This document shows positions 8,584 through 17,559 of a stretch of 64,000 bases of DNA, one piece after another. A model generated the notes under the pieces. The model had not been told where the DNA came from and searched no databases. It saw only the letters and a program-made list of their open reading frames with translations. Source of the DNA: Abyssibius alkaniclasticus (GTDB taxonomy: Bacteria > Pseudomonadota > Alphaproteobacteria > Rhodobacterales > Rhodobacteraceae); NCBI RefSeq assembly GCF_020447305.1, contig NZ_CP095732.1, positions 496,001-560,000 of the forward strand, read 5' to 3'. Every line of letters starts with the position of its first letter. Position 1 is the stretch's first letter. The position numbers and the translations under genes were made by a program.

Positions 8584-8772
8584 CTATTCCGGAAAATGGC
8601 TGACGATGATGAACATCACCGTGCCAACCAATGTGACAATGAAAGAATAGGTGAACAACCACAGGAAGAAGGGCTGCATCAGCATCACCACGCCAACCGC
8701 GATAAGGATCGAGGCGAGCATTTCCCAGGGGCCACGGCGAAACCGCAGAAACTTGGCTATCATCTCGGTCAT
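8584..8772 (-). CDS. 62-residue two-helix membrane protein of the ABC operon
   Basis: Starts at the ATG at 8772, which overlaps the stop of the upstream permease gene as ATGA, so it is translationally coupled. It has two hydrophobic segments, about residues 16-36 (WEMLASILIAVGVVMLMQPFF) and about 38-58 (LFTYSFIVTLVGTVMFIIVS), with a short basic cytoplasmic N-terminus (KFLRFRRGP). The rhizobial glycerol transporter also has a small membrane protein, but this one does not look like DUF2160. It may stabilise the permease or be an extra transporter subunit. Position and coupling make it very likely real; the function is unknown. Confidence 0.72.
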   Translation of the reverse strand: MTEMIAKFLRFRRGPWEMLASILIAVGVVMLMQPFFLWLFTYSFIVTLVGTVMFIIVSHFPE

Positions 8773-9707
8773 TTGCGCACCGCCCCGAATGTAATGCCGC
8801 GCAGCAAGTGTTTGCGCAGCAAGATGGTGAAAATCATGACCGGCACAAGAAAGATAGTTGCACCCGCCGCTACCGCTGGCCAGTCTTTGCCCGAGGTGCC
8901 GATGATTGTGGGAATAAACGGCGGCGCGGTTTGCGCGTTGCCCGAGGTGAGCAGCACCGCAAAGGCATACTCGTTCCACGCAAATATCAGGGCGAAAATG
9001 GCCGTGGAGGCGATACCTGTTGCCGCCTGTGGCAGCACAACCTTGTAAAAAGCCTGAAACCGGGTGTAGCCGTCAATCAGCGCCGCTTCTTCATATTCGA
9101 TGGGTATTTCATCAATAAACCCTTTGAGCAGCCAAACCGATAGCGACAGGTTCACCGCGGTATACAGCAATATCATGCCAAGATGCGTGTCATTCAGCCC
9201 AAGGTTCCGGAACATCAGGAAAATGGGGATGGCCACGGCGATGGGAGGCATCATGCGCGTTGAAAGGATGAAGAACATCAGGTCATCCTTCAATGGCACG
9301 CGGAAGCGGCTGAACGCATAGGCCGCCGCTGTGCCAAGAAGCATACACAGCGCGGTTGAACCAAACCCGATGATGACCGAGTTGAGGAACCGTTCGCCGT
9401 AGCGCGACGGGCCGGTGATGACCGTGCCGCGTGCGCGGGCGATCTCGTCATACCATGTTTCGGGCGGCCCGGCTTCTTCCAACATCCCTTCGGTGGCGCG
9501 GGTGCGGTCGGTGAAAAGGTTTACATAACCTTCAAGCGTTGGTTCAAACACGACAACCGGCGGATAGGCGATGGAGTCGGTTGGCGATTTGAAGCCGGTG
9601 GCAATGATCCAAAGCAGCGGGATCAGTGTGATGACCGCATAGCTGACAACAAGGAGTCCCGCGCCCCATTTTGTGCGCTTTGACGGGTCTGTGACTGAAA
9701 AGCTCAT
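8769..9707 (-). CDS. Carbohydrate ABC transporter permease 2 (MalG/UgpE type)
   Basis: Inner-membrane permease of 312 residues with six predicted helices and the cytoplasmic EAA loop (YEEAALIDGYTRFQAFYKVVLPQ) near residue 215 that docks the ATPases. A large extracytoplasmic region of about 60 residues lies between helices 1 and 2. Its start overlaps the stop of the first permease gene (ATGA), and its own stop overlaps the small membrane-protein gene. The substrate is not predictable from sequence; a polyol, triose or tetrose is inferred from the kinase in the operon. Confidence 0.88.
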   Translation of the reverse strand: MSFSVTDPSKRTKWGAGLLVVSYAVITLIPLLWIIATGFKSPTDSIAYPPVVVFEPTLEGYVNLFTDRTRATEGMLEEAGPPETWYDEIARARGTVITGPSRYGERFLNSVIIGFGSTALCMLLGTAAAYAFSRFRVPLKDDLMFFILSTRMMPPIAVAIPIFLMFRNLGLNDTHLGMILLYTAVNLSLSVWLLKGFIDEIPIEYEEAALIDGYTRFQAFYKVVLPQAATGIASTAIFALIFAWNEYAFAVLLTSGNAQTAPPFIPTIIGTSGKDWPAVAAGATIFLVPVMIFTILLRKHLLRGITFGAVRK

Positions 9708-10651
9708 CTTTCCTTAACCTTGTTTAGGGCCTTCACGTAGATCGAGGCCAAGCCGAAGACGGTGACGAACAAGATAACGGCATAGGCCGAGGAATATCCC
9801 GTTCGCCATCTTTCAAAGGCTTCACGTTTGAGGTCGATTGATGTGAGTGTGGTGGTATTGCCCGGCCCGCCGCCCGTTAGTTGGACAACCAGATCGAACA
9901 TTTTAAGGTTTTCAATCCCGCGAAACAGCACGGCAAGCATCAGGAAGGGCAGCGCCATAGGGATGGTTATGGTCCAGAACTGTCGCCATTTGCTGGCACG
10001 GTCACATTCCGCCGCCTCATAAATACTGTCGGGGATAGAGCGCAGCCCAGCCAGACAGATCAGCATCACAAAGGGTGTCCACATCCATGTGTCAACGATC
10101 ACAATAGCCCAAGGTGCAAGATTCACATCGCCAATCATCGAAAAACTGGCCGGGTCGGCACCTGTTAGAAATGCGATGACATAGTTGAAAAGCCCGATCT
10201 GTGGCTGATACAGAAATGTCCAGAAATTACCGACAACGGCAGGGGAAAGCATCATCGGGAATACGATGATTGTGGTCCATAGGTCATTGCCGCGAAATTT
10301 TTTATTGATCAGATACGCCAGCGTGAAGCCAATCAGAACCTGCAACGCAATCGTCCAGATCAGGAAATGCGCGGTGGCCTGCATGGTGGCCCAAATGTCC
10401 GGGTCGGTCAGGATGCGTGCGTAATTCTCAAGGCCAACAAATTCGACATCATTGTTTGGCCTGTTCACGCGAAAATTCGTAAAACTCAACCGGATGGTCC
10501 AGATCAGGGGGAAGATGTTCACTGCCAGCAGCAAAAACACGGTCGGTGCCACAAATATCCAGGCGATCGTGCGGTCAGAAAAGCCGCGGATGCGACGTGC
10601 TGCACCGGCTGGTGTGATCTGCGCTACCTTGTCGGCCACTCTATTGCTCAT
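9704..10651 (-). CDS. Carbohydrate ABC transporter permease 1 (MalF/UgpA type)
   Basis: A 315-residue inner-membrane permease. The first helix (about residues 28-50) follows a basic cytoplasmic N-terminus, and five more helices follow. The EAA loop IYEAAECDRASKWRQFWTIT lies near residue 220. It begins about 150 bases after the binding-protein gene, across two hairpins, and is coupled by a 4-base overlap to the second permease gene. Together with that permease it forms the membrane channel of the importer. Confidence 0.88.
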   Translation of the reverse strand: MSNRVADKVAQITPAGAARRIRGFSDRTIAWIFVAPTVFLLLAVNIFPLIWTIRLSFTNFRVNRPNNDVEFVGLENYARILTDPDIWATMQATAHFLIWTIALQVLIGFTLAYLINKKFRGNDLWTTIIVFPMMLSPAVVGNFWTFLYQPQIGLFNYVIAFLTGADPASFSMIGDVNLAPWAIVIVDTWMWTPFVMLICLAGLRSIPDSIYEAAECDRASKWRQFWTITIPMALPFLMLAVLFRGIENLKMFDLVVQLTGGGPGNTTTLTSIDLKREAFERWRTGYSSAYAVILFVTVFGLASIYVKALNKVKER

Positions 10652-10720
10652 GTCATCATTCCTTCGCAGCAGAGGCTGTGTGCCACCCGCTTTGAACCAT
10701 AGCTAAATTGGGTCAAGATG

Positions 10721-10792
10721 TCCTCCAGTCGATATAGGAGACTAACGACTGGAGGAGAGAGGCCGGTGCCTTGCAAAAGCACTGCACCCGGC
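10721..10792 (-). terminator. Double hairpin between binding-protein and permease genes
   Basis: A perfect 11-base inverted repeat (TCCTCCAGTCG at 10721-10731, CGACTGGAGGA at 10746-10756) is next to a second GC-rich hairpin (GCCGGTGC at 10762-10769 with GCACCCGGC at 10784-10792) just after the binding-protein stop. Neither has a strong T-run, so mRNA stabilisation of the binding-protein segment or partial termination is more likely than full termination. Confidence 0.6.
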
Positions 10793-10802
10793 AATGAAAG
10801 GC

Positions 10803-12137
10803 CTAGATTTTGCCTTCATCCTCGAAAATTTCGGTCCAGTCGCTGACAAGACCGTCAAGTGCTTCTTGTGCCGAGCCTTCGCCCGCGACCACGTAGTTGT
10901 GGATGCGGTCCTGCATGGTCAGCAGAAGATCTGCATAGGCGGGCTCTGCCCAGAAGTCTTTCACGATCGCCATCGAGTCGAGGAAGGTTTGTGCATAGGG
11001 CTGGCTTGTTGCAAAGTCGGGGTCTTCAACAACAGCGCGCAATGCTGAATATCCGCCAAGTTCCCACCAACGCGCCTGAACTTCGGGCTGCGCGAACCAT
11101 GCAATATATTCCAGGGCAGCATCTTGCTTGGTGGAATACGAGACGACCGAAATGCCTTGGCCGCCCAATTGCGCAAACTGCCCAGCGGGGCCTGCCGGAT
11201 TGGGGAAGTAGCCAGACGCGCCGTTGCCAACGTTTTCATCGGCTTCAACGCCGGGCCAGATAAAGGCAAAGTTCATCTGCATCGCAACCTGGCCGGAACG
11301 ATAGGCATCAATATTTTCGCCCATATACCAGTTTGACGAACCCGGAGGTGTGCCGATCTCATACAGATTTCGGTAGAATTCCAAGCCAGCGACTGCGCCT
11401 TCGGAGTTAACGAAACCTTCCAGATCATAGGGTTGATCAGGGTTTTCATACAGGAACCCATAGTTATAGAGCGCGTTTGTGACGCCCATCGTAATGCCTT
11501 CGGACCCACGCTCGGTGTAAATTGCAGCACCGTAAACTGTTGTGCCGTCAATATCGCGGCCTTGGAAAAAGGCGGCGATGTCGCGCAGCTCTTCCAGCGT
11601 TGCTGGCACGCCGAGTTCGCGGCCGTAGGTTTCCATGAATTCTGCCTGGAGTTCTGGACGCTCAAACCAATCACGACGATAGGTCCAGCCGACGACATCG
11701 CCAAAAGCGGGCAGAGCGTAGTAGTTCGGGGTGCCTTTGGGCCATTCAGCATAGCCGGTCACAGTTGCTGGAATAAAGTCATCCATCTTGATGCCGTTTG
11801 CATCGAAGAAATCGTTCAGCTTTACATAATGGCCGTTTTCCGCGCCGCCACCAATCCATTGGCTGTCGCCGATCATCAGATCGCAAAGCTGCCCGCCGGA
11901 ATTGAGTTCGTTGAGCATCCGGTCGGCAAAGTTTGGCCAAGGCACAAACTCGAATTTCATTGTGTAGCCGGTGCTTTCCTCAAAGTCCCGGCTTAGCTCG
12001 ATGAGGGCGTTAGCAGGGTCCCACGCGGCCCAACACAAGGTGAGTTCGGTTGCTTGGGTTTGTGAAACTGCGACTGAAGAAATGCCAACGGCAAAAAACG
12101 CGCTGGCGGCTGTTGTCGCCAATAGCTTGGAGTTCAT
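10803..12137 (-). CDS. Sugar/polyol ABC transporter periplasmic binding protein
   Basis: A 444-residue family-1 extracytoplasmic solute-binding protein. A Sec signal peptide (residues 1 to about 29, ending around VSQTQA) precedes the mature start TELTLCWAAWDPANAL. Typical features are the DLMIGDSQWIGGG hinge block, the FGDVVGWTYRRDWF ligand-cleft block and repeated aromatic residues expected to stack on a sugar. The start at 12137 has GGGAGGA about 10 bases upstream; the frame stays open to 12200. It is the first gene of the operon, divergent from the LacI regulator, and delivers substrate to the two permeases. Confidence 0.87.
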   Translation of the reverse strand: MNSKLLATTAASAFFAVGISSVAVSQTQATELTLCWAAWDPANALIELSRDFEESTGYTMKFEFVPWPNFADRMLNELNSGGQLCDLMIGDSQWIGGGAENGHYVKLNDFFDANGIKMDDFIPATVTGYAEWPKGTPNYYALPAFGDVVGWTYRRDWFERPELQAEFMETYGRELGVPATLEELRDIAAFFQGRDIDGTTVYGAAIYTERGSEGITMGVTNALYNYGFLYENPDQPYDLEGFVNSEGAVAGLEFYRNLYEIGTPPGSSNWYMGENIDAYRSGQVAMQMNFAFIWPGVEADENVGNGASGYFPNPAGPAGQFAQLGGQGISVVSYSTKQDAALEYIAWFAQPEVQARWWELGGYSALRAVVEDPDFATSQPYAQTFLDSMAIVKDFWAEPAYADLLLTMQDRIHNYVVAGEGSAQEALDGLVSDWTEIFEDEGKI

Positions 12138-12206
12138 CGGTAAAATCCTCCCTGGATCAATATGGCCGCAACCTCCTCGCCGCGACTCAACCGTATCCAA
12201 AGTGTT

Positions 12207-12254
12207 AATGATGCACGTGCCTCAAATCAACAAAAAAATGATGCACGTGCCTCA
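12207..12254. promoter_or_regulatory. Duplicated 18-bp operator-like site for the LacI regulator
   Basis: AATGATGCACGTGCCTCA occurs twice, exactly, at 12207-12224 and 12237-12254. Each copy is centred on the palindrome GCACGTGC (12213-12220 and 12243-12250). The 30-base spacing is close to three helical turns, so two dimers would bind the same DNA face. The sites lie between the divergent binding-protein and LacI-family genes, where an operator controlling both would be expected. Confidence 0.75.
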
Positions 12255-12331
12255 GGATGTGGTAGAAAGCCTTTGAGAACACGATGGATTTTGTGTGTCT
12301 GTCTGCGATCGTCAGTCGATAAGAAGCTGAA

Positions 12332-13393
12332 ATGAAAAAAGAAAACCAACTGCCAACAGATGGAATTGCCACCGTGCGGCCAACCACGAAAGACCTTGCA
12401 AAAGCAGCTGGTGTAAGCCGGGCCACTGTCGACCGTGTGCTGAACGGCCGCGATGGAGTGCAGAAAAAGACCGTTGAAAAAGTCAACGCGGCGATTTTGA
12501 AGCTTGGTTTTGTGCGCAATATCGCGGCGGCCAACCTCGCCAAAAGCCGGACCTATCGGTTTTTATTCGCGCTGCCCAAATCCGGTGATCAGTTCCTGAA
12601 CGAGATTCACAAGCATATTTCTGAAGCGGGCACGGTATTTTCTGCCGATATGATCGCGACCACGGTGAGTCATCTGAATGAAAACGACCCCCACGAAATT
12701 GCCGCATTCCTTGGCACGCTGTCACCTGCTACGGTTGACGGCGTTGCGATTATGGCGCCCGAAACGCCACAAGTGCGCGATGCCATTCTGCGGCTTAAAG
12801 AGCGTGGTGTGCATACATTACCCTTTATTTCCAACCAAACACTTACAGGCGATCACTGGGTCGGGGTTGATAACACGGCGGCAGGTGCAACAGCGGGCAC
12901 GCTTTTGGGGCGCTTTCTGACACGCCAGCCGGGCAAGCTTTTGGTGATTGCCGATAGCATCCAGTCGCGCGACAACCTTGAGCGTCGGTCGGGTTTTGAC
13001 GCGGTGATCAACGCATCATTCCCTCAGCTCTATGCGCTGCCGTCGCTTGAAACTTACGGTGCGAAAGAACGTGCCGAACACATCATTGCAACAGCCTTCC
13101 AGCTTCATGAAAATATTGCCGGGATCTATATCTTGTCATCCGAAGCACGTGTGCCGTTGTCGATCATCCGCCAGATGCCAGCCGCCCAGTCGGCTGTGAT
13201 CATTGCGCACGAGCGCACGCCCGCGACGGTTGAGGCGCTTGAAGACGGCACGTTGGATGCGGTTATCACACAAGACCCCGGCCACCTGGTGCGCAGCGCC
13301 ATCCGTAAATTGCGCGCCTTAACCGACAAGCTCATGACGCTACAATCCCAAGAAAAGATCAGGGTTGAAATTTTGCTGAAGACCAATCTTTAG
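12332..13393 (+). CDS. LacI-family transcriptional regulator
   Basis: A 353-residue regulator. The N-terminal HTH (TTKDLAKAAGVSRATVDRVLNGR, about residues 18-40) and hinge helix are followed by a periplasmic-binding-protein-like effector domain (about 75-350). The HTH has DRVLNGRDGV where many LacI members have SRVLNG. It is divergent from the ABC/kinase operon, with 194 bases between the starts carrying a duplicated palindromic site, so it probably represses that operon and itself until the substrate or its phosphate is present. The effector domain resembles the ribose/xylose-binding type; the ligand is unknown. Confidence 0.87.
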   Translation: MKKENQLPTDGIATVRPTTKDLAKAAGVSRATVDRVLNGRDGVQKKTVEKVNAAILKLGFVRNIAAANLAKSRTYRFLFALPKSGDQFLNEIHKHISEAGTVFSADMIATTVSHLNENDPHEIAAFLGTLSPATVDGVAIMAPETPQVRDAILRLKERGVHTLPFISNQTLTGDHWVGVDNTAAGATAGTLLGRFLTRQPGKLLVIADSIQSRDNLERRSGFDAVINASFPQLYALPSLETYGAKERAEHIIATAFQLHENIAGIYILSSEARVPLSIIRQMPAAQSAVIIAHERTPATVEALEDGTLDAVITQDPGHLVRSAIRKLRALTDKLMTLQSQEKIRVEILLKTNL

Positions 13394-13654
13394 TGTCGGC
13401 GGCCAAGGTTGTTCGTGAATTGTCTGCCGTCAGCGCATGGGCCAATCATACGTCGGCCCGGCACGAGTTCAGAACCATTACCATGCCAATCCCGTGGTCG
13501 GCTTTTCCGTTCAACCACTTGTCAGAATGCCGGTCGCTTGGCATATCCCCAATTGTTGGGCGGACTCTACGCAAATCTGGCAGAGTTTCAGGGGGTCAGG
13601 TCAATTGTAATCTTCAAGCATATTTGGCAACCAACACGCTGATGTGCCTGCTTG

Positions 13655-14668
13655 TCATTCTGTTTTTGAAACATTGACTTTGCACCAAACACAATCGTGG
13701 TCCGAAAGCGGTTTTCCGTCTGCCATTGTCGATACAAGAACGCCATTATCCGCGTTGTTCAACCCTCGGCCCGCGAACCAGTCAAGCTTCATCTCACGCT
13801 CGGGGTGGGGCGAAATAAGGCTGGGGCGGGTTGTGTTGCCGGCTGCGGTGAACCCCCAAGAATAGCCGCGTTCGATGGCCAAAGCGAACAATGTCTCGTT
13901 TCGCCAGTCGAAATCGGGTGGAATGTGGTTTCCGGTATTCAGATCGCCGCCAATCATTACAGGCAAATCAGGGGCGAAAACGTCGATCTTGTCGAGCAGG
14001 GTTTGCATTTGGCCGCAGCGGTGCGCAGCGCCTGCGTTACTTTCAAGATGGGTGGACACAAAGCATACCGGGCCGCCATCGGTTGCCACAATAGCGGCGA
14101 TTGCCATACGACCGCCAAGGCGCGGTTGCTGCGGGTCTACGGTGATGCCCCCCTCGGCAAACCAATGGCCATGATCATCCAGACGGATCAGGGCCGTGTG
14201 TTCAAATGGAACCGAGGACAGGATTGCATTGCCATGCCAGCCAAGCGAATTGAAACGATCGGTGCAAAACGCCCGTTCTGTGACCCCGCCGAGACCCAAT
14301 TCGTGAAATTCGACCCCGAAGGCATAGGCCATGCCAAGCTGAGCGGCCATCACCTCGGTGGTATGGCGCTGTTTGGTGCGGGCCATGCCGTGGTCAACCT
14401 CGGACAGAAGAACGATTTCGGGCGCAATGGTGGCAAGATGGGCGGCGGTATCCTCTGGAAACAGACAGCGCTCCACATTCCATGCGGCGATGGTGAAGTC
14501 ACGCGGTAAAGCCGTGGCCGTTGCAGAACCGCCTATCTGAACCGCATTCATAGCGGGCATTTCACCTAGCAACGCCCGATGGGCGTTCGCTGTGCGCGGC
14601 GCTGCCAATATCCGGGCGCGATCTGCGGCGGTGACAGGAGCAAACTCGCTCACTTGTTTGGTAATCAT
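13655..14668 (-). CDS. Endonuclease/exonuclease/phosphatase (EEP) family hydrolase
   Basis: A 337-residue metal-dependent phosphodiesterase or phosphatase of the DNase I-like EEP fold. Ordered motifs are AAWNVERC (Asn), LLSEVDHG (metal-binding Glu), [16 protein letters not shown] (His), IGGDLNTG (Asp/Asn) and a terminal SDHDCVW (catalytic His). It has no signal peptide and is probably cytoplasmic. The start overlaps the ugpC stop by 4 bases, so it is the last cistron of the ugp operon, the position that a glycerophosphodiesterase (UgpQ) occupies elsewhere. I infer that it may hydrolyse glycerophosphodiesters after import; this is not proven by the sequence. Confidence 0.82.
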   Translation of the reverse strand: MITKQVSEFAPVTAADRARILAAPRTANAHRALLGEMPAMNAVQIGGSATATALPRDFTIAAWNVERCLFPEDTAAHLATIAPEIVLLSEVDHGMARTKQRHTTEVMAAQLGMAYAFGVEFHELGLGGVTERAFCTDRFNSLGWHGNAILSSVPFEHTALIRLDDHGHWFAEGGITVDPQQPRLGGRMAIAAIVATDGGPVCFVSTHLESNAGAAHRCGQMQTLLDKIDVFAPDLPVMIGGDLNTGNHIPPDFDWRNETLFALAIERGYSWGFTAAGNTTRPSLISPHPEREMKLDWFAGRGLNNADNGVLVSTMADGKPLSDHDCVWCKVNVSKTE

Positions 14669-15702
14669 AGGGCCAAACCAGTTTCAGCATCAAAGAGCAT
14701 CACGGCTTCGGGGTTGATTTTCATGCGGGTTGGGCCCGCCGATATTGCTACGTCCTTGGCGACATGAATGGTGAAGTCCTGCCCCTCCAACTGGCCGTGC
14801 AAAAGGCGGTGTGCCCCCAGTTCTTCGACGATATCGACAGTGAACGGGATATCGCAACCCGCGCCGACTTCGATATCTTCCGGCCGGATGCCCATCGTAA
14901 CGGCGCCGCTGGCATGTCTGTCGGCTAGCGTAACATCACCGACCATAACGCGCCCATCACGGCCCTGCGCCCGTATGAGATTCATGGGTGGAGCGCCCAT
15001 GAAGCTGGCCACAAAGGTGGATGCGGGGCGGTGGTAGATTTCAGCGGGTGTGCCGATTTGTTCGATCCGACCCTCATTCAGAACGATGATACGGTCGGCC
15101 ATTGTCATGGCTTCGACCTGGTCATGGGTCACGTAAATCGAAGTTACGCCAAGCCGACGCTGCAAGGCCTTGATTTCAATCCGCATCTGATGGCGCAGCT
15201 TGGCATCCAGATTGGACAGCGGTTCATCGAACAGGAACAGTGCCGGGTCGCGCACGACAGCGCGACCCATTGCAACGCGTTGGCGTTGCCCGCCGGACAA
15301 CTGGCTTGGCTTACGATCCAGATAGTCGACGAGATTGAGCATCTTGGCGGCAACCTGAACCTTTGCCTCGATTTCCGCCGAAGCGATTTTGCGGTTCTTG
15401 AGCCCGTAACCGATGTTCTTGCGGACCGTCATATGCGGATAAAGCGCATAGTTCTGGAACACCATTGCGATGTCGCGCTCAGCCGGGTCGACATGGTTCA
15501 CATTGCGCTCACCGATGGACAGCGCGCCTTCGGTAATGTCTTCAAGCCCCGCGACCATGCGCAGCAATGTGGATTTGCCGCAGCCGGAAGGCCCAACCAG
15601 AACTACGAATTCACCGTCCGAAATATCAAAGCTGAGCGGTGCGACGGCCTCGAACCCGTTGGGATACACTTTACGGATATTGTTGAGCGATACTTGCGCC
15701 AT
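14665..15702 (-). CDS. ugpC: sn-Glycerol-3-phosphate ABC transporter ATPase
   Basis: A 345-residue ATPase: Walker [10 protein letters not shown] near residue 37, Q-loop [10 protein letters not shown], canonical signature LSGGQRQR, Walker [14 protein letters not shown]-loop YVTHDQVEA, and a C-terminal TOBE/MalK-like regulatory domain. It follows the UgpE permease gene by 10 bases and overlaps the hydrolase gene by 4. UgpC ATPases are interchangeable between carbohydrate importers, so the assignment rests mainly on the adjoining binding protein and permeases. Confidence 0.87.
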   Translation of the reverse strand: MAQVSLNNIRKVYPNGFEAVAPLSFDISDGEFVVLVGPSGCGKSTLLRMVAGLEDITEGALSIGERNVNHVDPAERDIAMVFQNYALYPHMTVRKNIGYGLKNRKIASAEIEAKVQVAAKMLNLVDYLDRKPSQLSGGQRQRVAMGRAVVRDPALFLFDEPLSNLDAKLRHQMRIEIKALQRRLGVTSIYVTHDQVEAMTMADRIIVLNEGRIEQIGTPAEIYHRPASTFVASFMGAPPMNLIRAQGRDGRVMVGDVTLADRHASGAVTMGIRPEDIEVGAGCDIPFTVDIVEELGAHRLLHGQLEGQDFTIHVAKDVAISAGPTRMKINPEAVMLFDAETGLAL

Positions 15703-15712
15703 AGTTTTCGTC

Positions 15713-16594
15713 CTATTTATCGGATTCAGTCAGGCCCTTGACGAACCAGCTTTGGAAAATGATCACGACCAGCACCGGTGGCAGCATCGCGATCAAGGCC
15801 AGCATATTGGCGCGGCCATATTCGGGGATGCTTGTGCCCTCCAGGTCCTGGGTTAGCTGCTTGATGCCGCGCACAAGCGTATACATGCCCTCATCGGTGG
15901 TCACCATTGTCGGCCACAGATACTGGTTCCAGCCAAACACGAACATAATGATGAACATCGCAGCGATCATGGTTTTTGACAGGGGCACCAGGATATCGAT
16001 GAAGAATTTGATGGGCCCTGCGCCATCGATGCGCGCCGCTTCGACCAGTTCTTCGGGCACAGAACGAAAGAACTGGCGGAAAAAGAACGTGGCCGTGGCA
16101 GAAGCAATCAGCGGCAAAATCAACCCGGTATAGGTGTTCAGCAGGCCGAGCATTTGCGCAATCTCGTATGATGGCAGGATACGCACCTCCAGCGGCAGCA
16201 GGAGCGTGGTGAAAATCAGCCAGAAGGCGAAGGTCGCGAATCTTAGGCGGAAATAGACAAGCGCATAGGCAGCCATCATTCCGATAATGATCTTGCCCAA
16301 GGCAAAACCGATGCCAAGGATCAGCGAGTTCATCAGCATCCGCAATCCGGTATTTTCGCCCGAAAACCCGGAACTGGTGAACATGGCGGCGCGGAAATTA
16401 TCGTCGATCCGGGTTCCAATAACAAATTCCGGCCCGTTCCTGATTGTTTCGATATCGGTTGTTGTCGTGGTCTGAAGCAACATCAGCAGCGGGACGAGCA
16501 TGAAGAGCGACCCGAGGACAAGGATGGAATGGTCCAGCACCTTGCCCCATTTCAGGCGGCGCTTTGCAACGGGAATATGTGTTGTGGCTGTCAT
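15713..16594 (-). CDS. ugpE: sn-Glycerol-3-phosphate ABC transporter permease UgpE
   Basis: A 293-residue permease of six helices with the EAA loop [22 protein letters not shown] near residue 190. It has the long extracytoplasmic stretch after helix 1 ([17 protein letters not shown]) and the conserved NQYLWP block late in the protein that are typical of UgpE. It lies 11 bases after ugpA. With UgpA it forms the inner-membrane pore for glycerol-3-phosphate and glycerophosphodiesters. Confidence 0.87.
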   Translation of the reverse strand: MTATTHIPVAKRRLKWGKVLDHSILVLGSLFMLVPLLMLLQTTTTTDIETIRNGPEFVIGTRIDDNFRAAMFTSSGFSGENTGLRMLMNSLILGIGFALGKIIIGMMAAYALVYFRLRFATFAFWLIFTTLLLPLEVRILPSYEIAQMLGLLNTYTGLILPLIASATATFFFRQFFRSVPEELVEAARIDGAGPIKFFIDILVPLSKTMIAAMFIIMFVFGWNQYLWPTMVTTDEGMYTLVRGIKQLTQDLEGTSIPEYGRANMLALIAMLPPVLVVIIFQSWFVKGLTESDK

Positions 16595-16605
16595 TGTGCG
16601 GCCCC

Positions 16606-17487
16606 TTACGTGTAATGGATGCGGCGCTCGACCAGCCGGAACTGGAAGATCGTCAAGGCGAGGACAAGAACCATCAGAATGACCGATTGCGCAGAAGAGC
16701 CGCCAATGTCGTTGCCGCGAAAACCATCTACGTAAACCTTGTAGACAAGGGTCATCGGGTTGTTTCCCGGCTCGCCTTTCACCAGCACATCGACAACGCC
16801 GAACGTATCGAACATTGCGTAGGTTATGTTGATGATCAGCAGGAAGAACCCGGTCGGCGCCAACAACGGAAACGTCACATCCCAGAAGCGCCGAAAGGAT
16901 GATCTGGCGTCAATCAACGCTGCTTCGCGCACGGATCTGGGGATGGATTGCAGGCCGGACAGGAAGAAAATGAAGTTCACCGGGACCTGTTTCCAAACCG
17001 AAACCAGAACCATCGAGGTCGCCGTGTCGCCAAAGTTTACACCCAGCTTGAAATCCCAACCAAGGGATTTGGCGAGTTCGGCAAGCGGCCCCCATGTCTG
17101 GTTGAACATCAACAAGCCGATAAAGCCCGCAACCGGCGGCGCAACGGCATAAACCCACATCAGCAGGGTGCGATAGGTTTTCGCGCCACGCAGCACATTG
17201 TCGGCCTTGACCGCGAGCAACAAGGCCAGCGCAAGCGAGAAGAAGGTAACAAGAACGGTAAACAACCCCGTGAATTTGGCGATGCGCCAATATTCGGAAC
17301 TGTCCGCAAGCTGCGTGTAATTGTCAAACCCGACAAAGCTCGACCCGAAGCCGAACGGGTCTTCGAGGTAAAACGATGACTGCACTGCAACCGCGGCAGG
17401 CCAGTAGAAAAACACAGCGATGATCGCCAACTGTGGCAACAACAACAGAATAGGTAGCCAGCGCGTGGCAAAGCCTGCTCGTTTCAT
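16606..17487 (-). CDS. ugpA: sn-Glycerol-3-phosphate ABC transporter permease UgpA
   Basis: A 293-residue permease of six helices beginning with a basic N-terminus (MKRAGFATRWLP). Typical UgpA blocks are FYWPAAVAVQSSFYLEDPFG, WKQVPVNFIFFLSGLQSIP and the EAA loop REAALIDARSSFRRFWDVTFP. It starts about 70 bases after the ugpB stop, beyond a strong hairpin, which would lower its expression relative to ugpB. Confidence 0.9.
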   Translation of the reverse strand: MKRAGFATRWLPILLLLPQLAIIAVFFYWPAAVAVQSSFYLEDPFGFGSSFVGFDNYTQLADSSEYWRIAKFTGLFTVLVTFFSLALALLLAVKADNVLRGAKTYRTLLMWVYAVAPPVAGFIGLLMFNQTWGPLAELAKSLGWDFKLGVNFGDTATSMVLVSVWKQVPVNFIFFLSGLQSIPRSVREAALIDARSSFRRFWDVTFPLLAPTGFFLLIINITYAMFDTFGVVDVLVKGEPGNNPMTLVYKVYVDGFRGNDIGGSSAQSVILMVLVLALTIFQFRLVERRIHYT

Positions 17488-17507
17488 TATATCCTCGGGG
17501 GTCCTGG

Positions 17508-17540
17508 AAAAACGGGCAGCCGCACGCTTGTGCGACTGCC
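17508..17540 (-). terminator. Intrinsic-terminator-like attenuator between ugpB and ugpA
   Basis: On the minus strand a hairpin with a stem of two five-base-pair blocks (GGCAG/CTGCC and CGCAC/GTGCG) at 17515-17540 is followed by CG and a run of five T at 17508-17512. It sits between the ugpB stop and the ugpA start, so it should terminate part of the transcription and leave ugpB mRNA in excess. Confidence 0.75.
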
Positions 17541-17559
17541 TATGTCAAACCGTTCCGGT

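Noticed and set aside
13697-14509. 270-residue plus-strand frame opposite the EEP hydrolase
   Set aside because: It is the antisense of a gene with clear catalytic motifs; long antisense frames are expected in GC-rich DNA.
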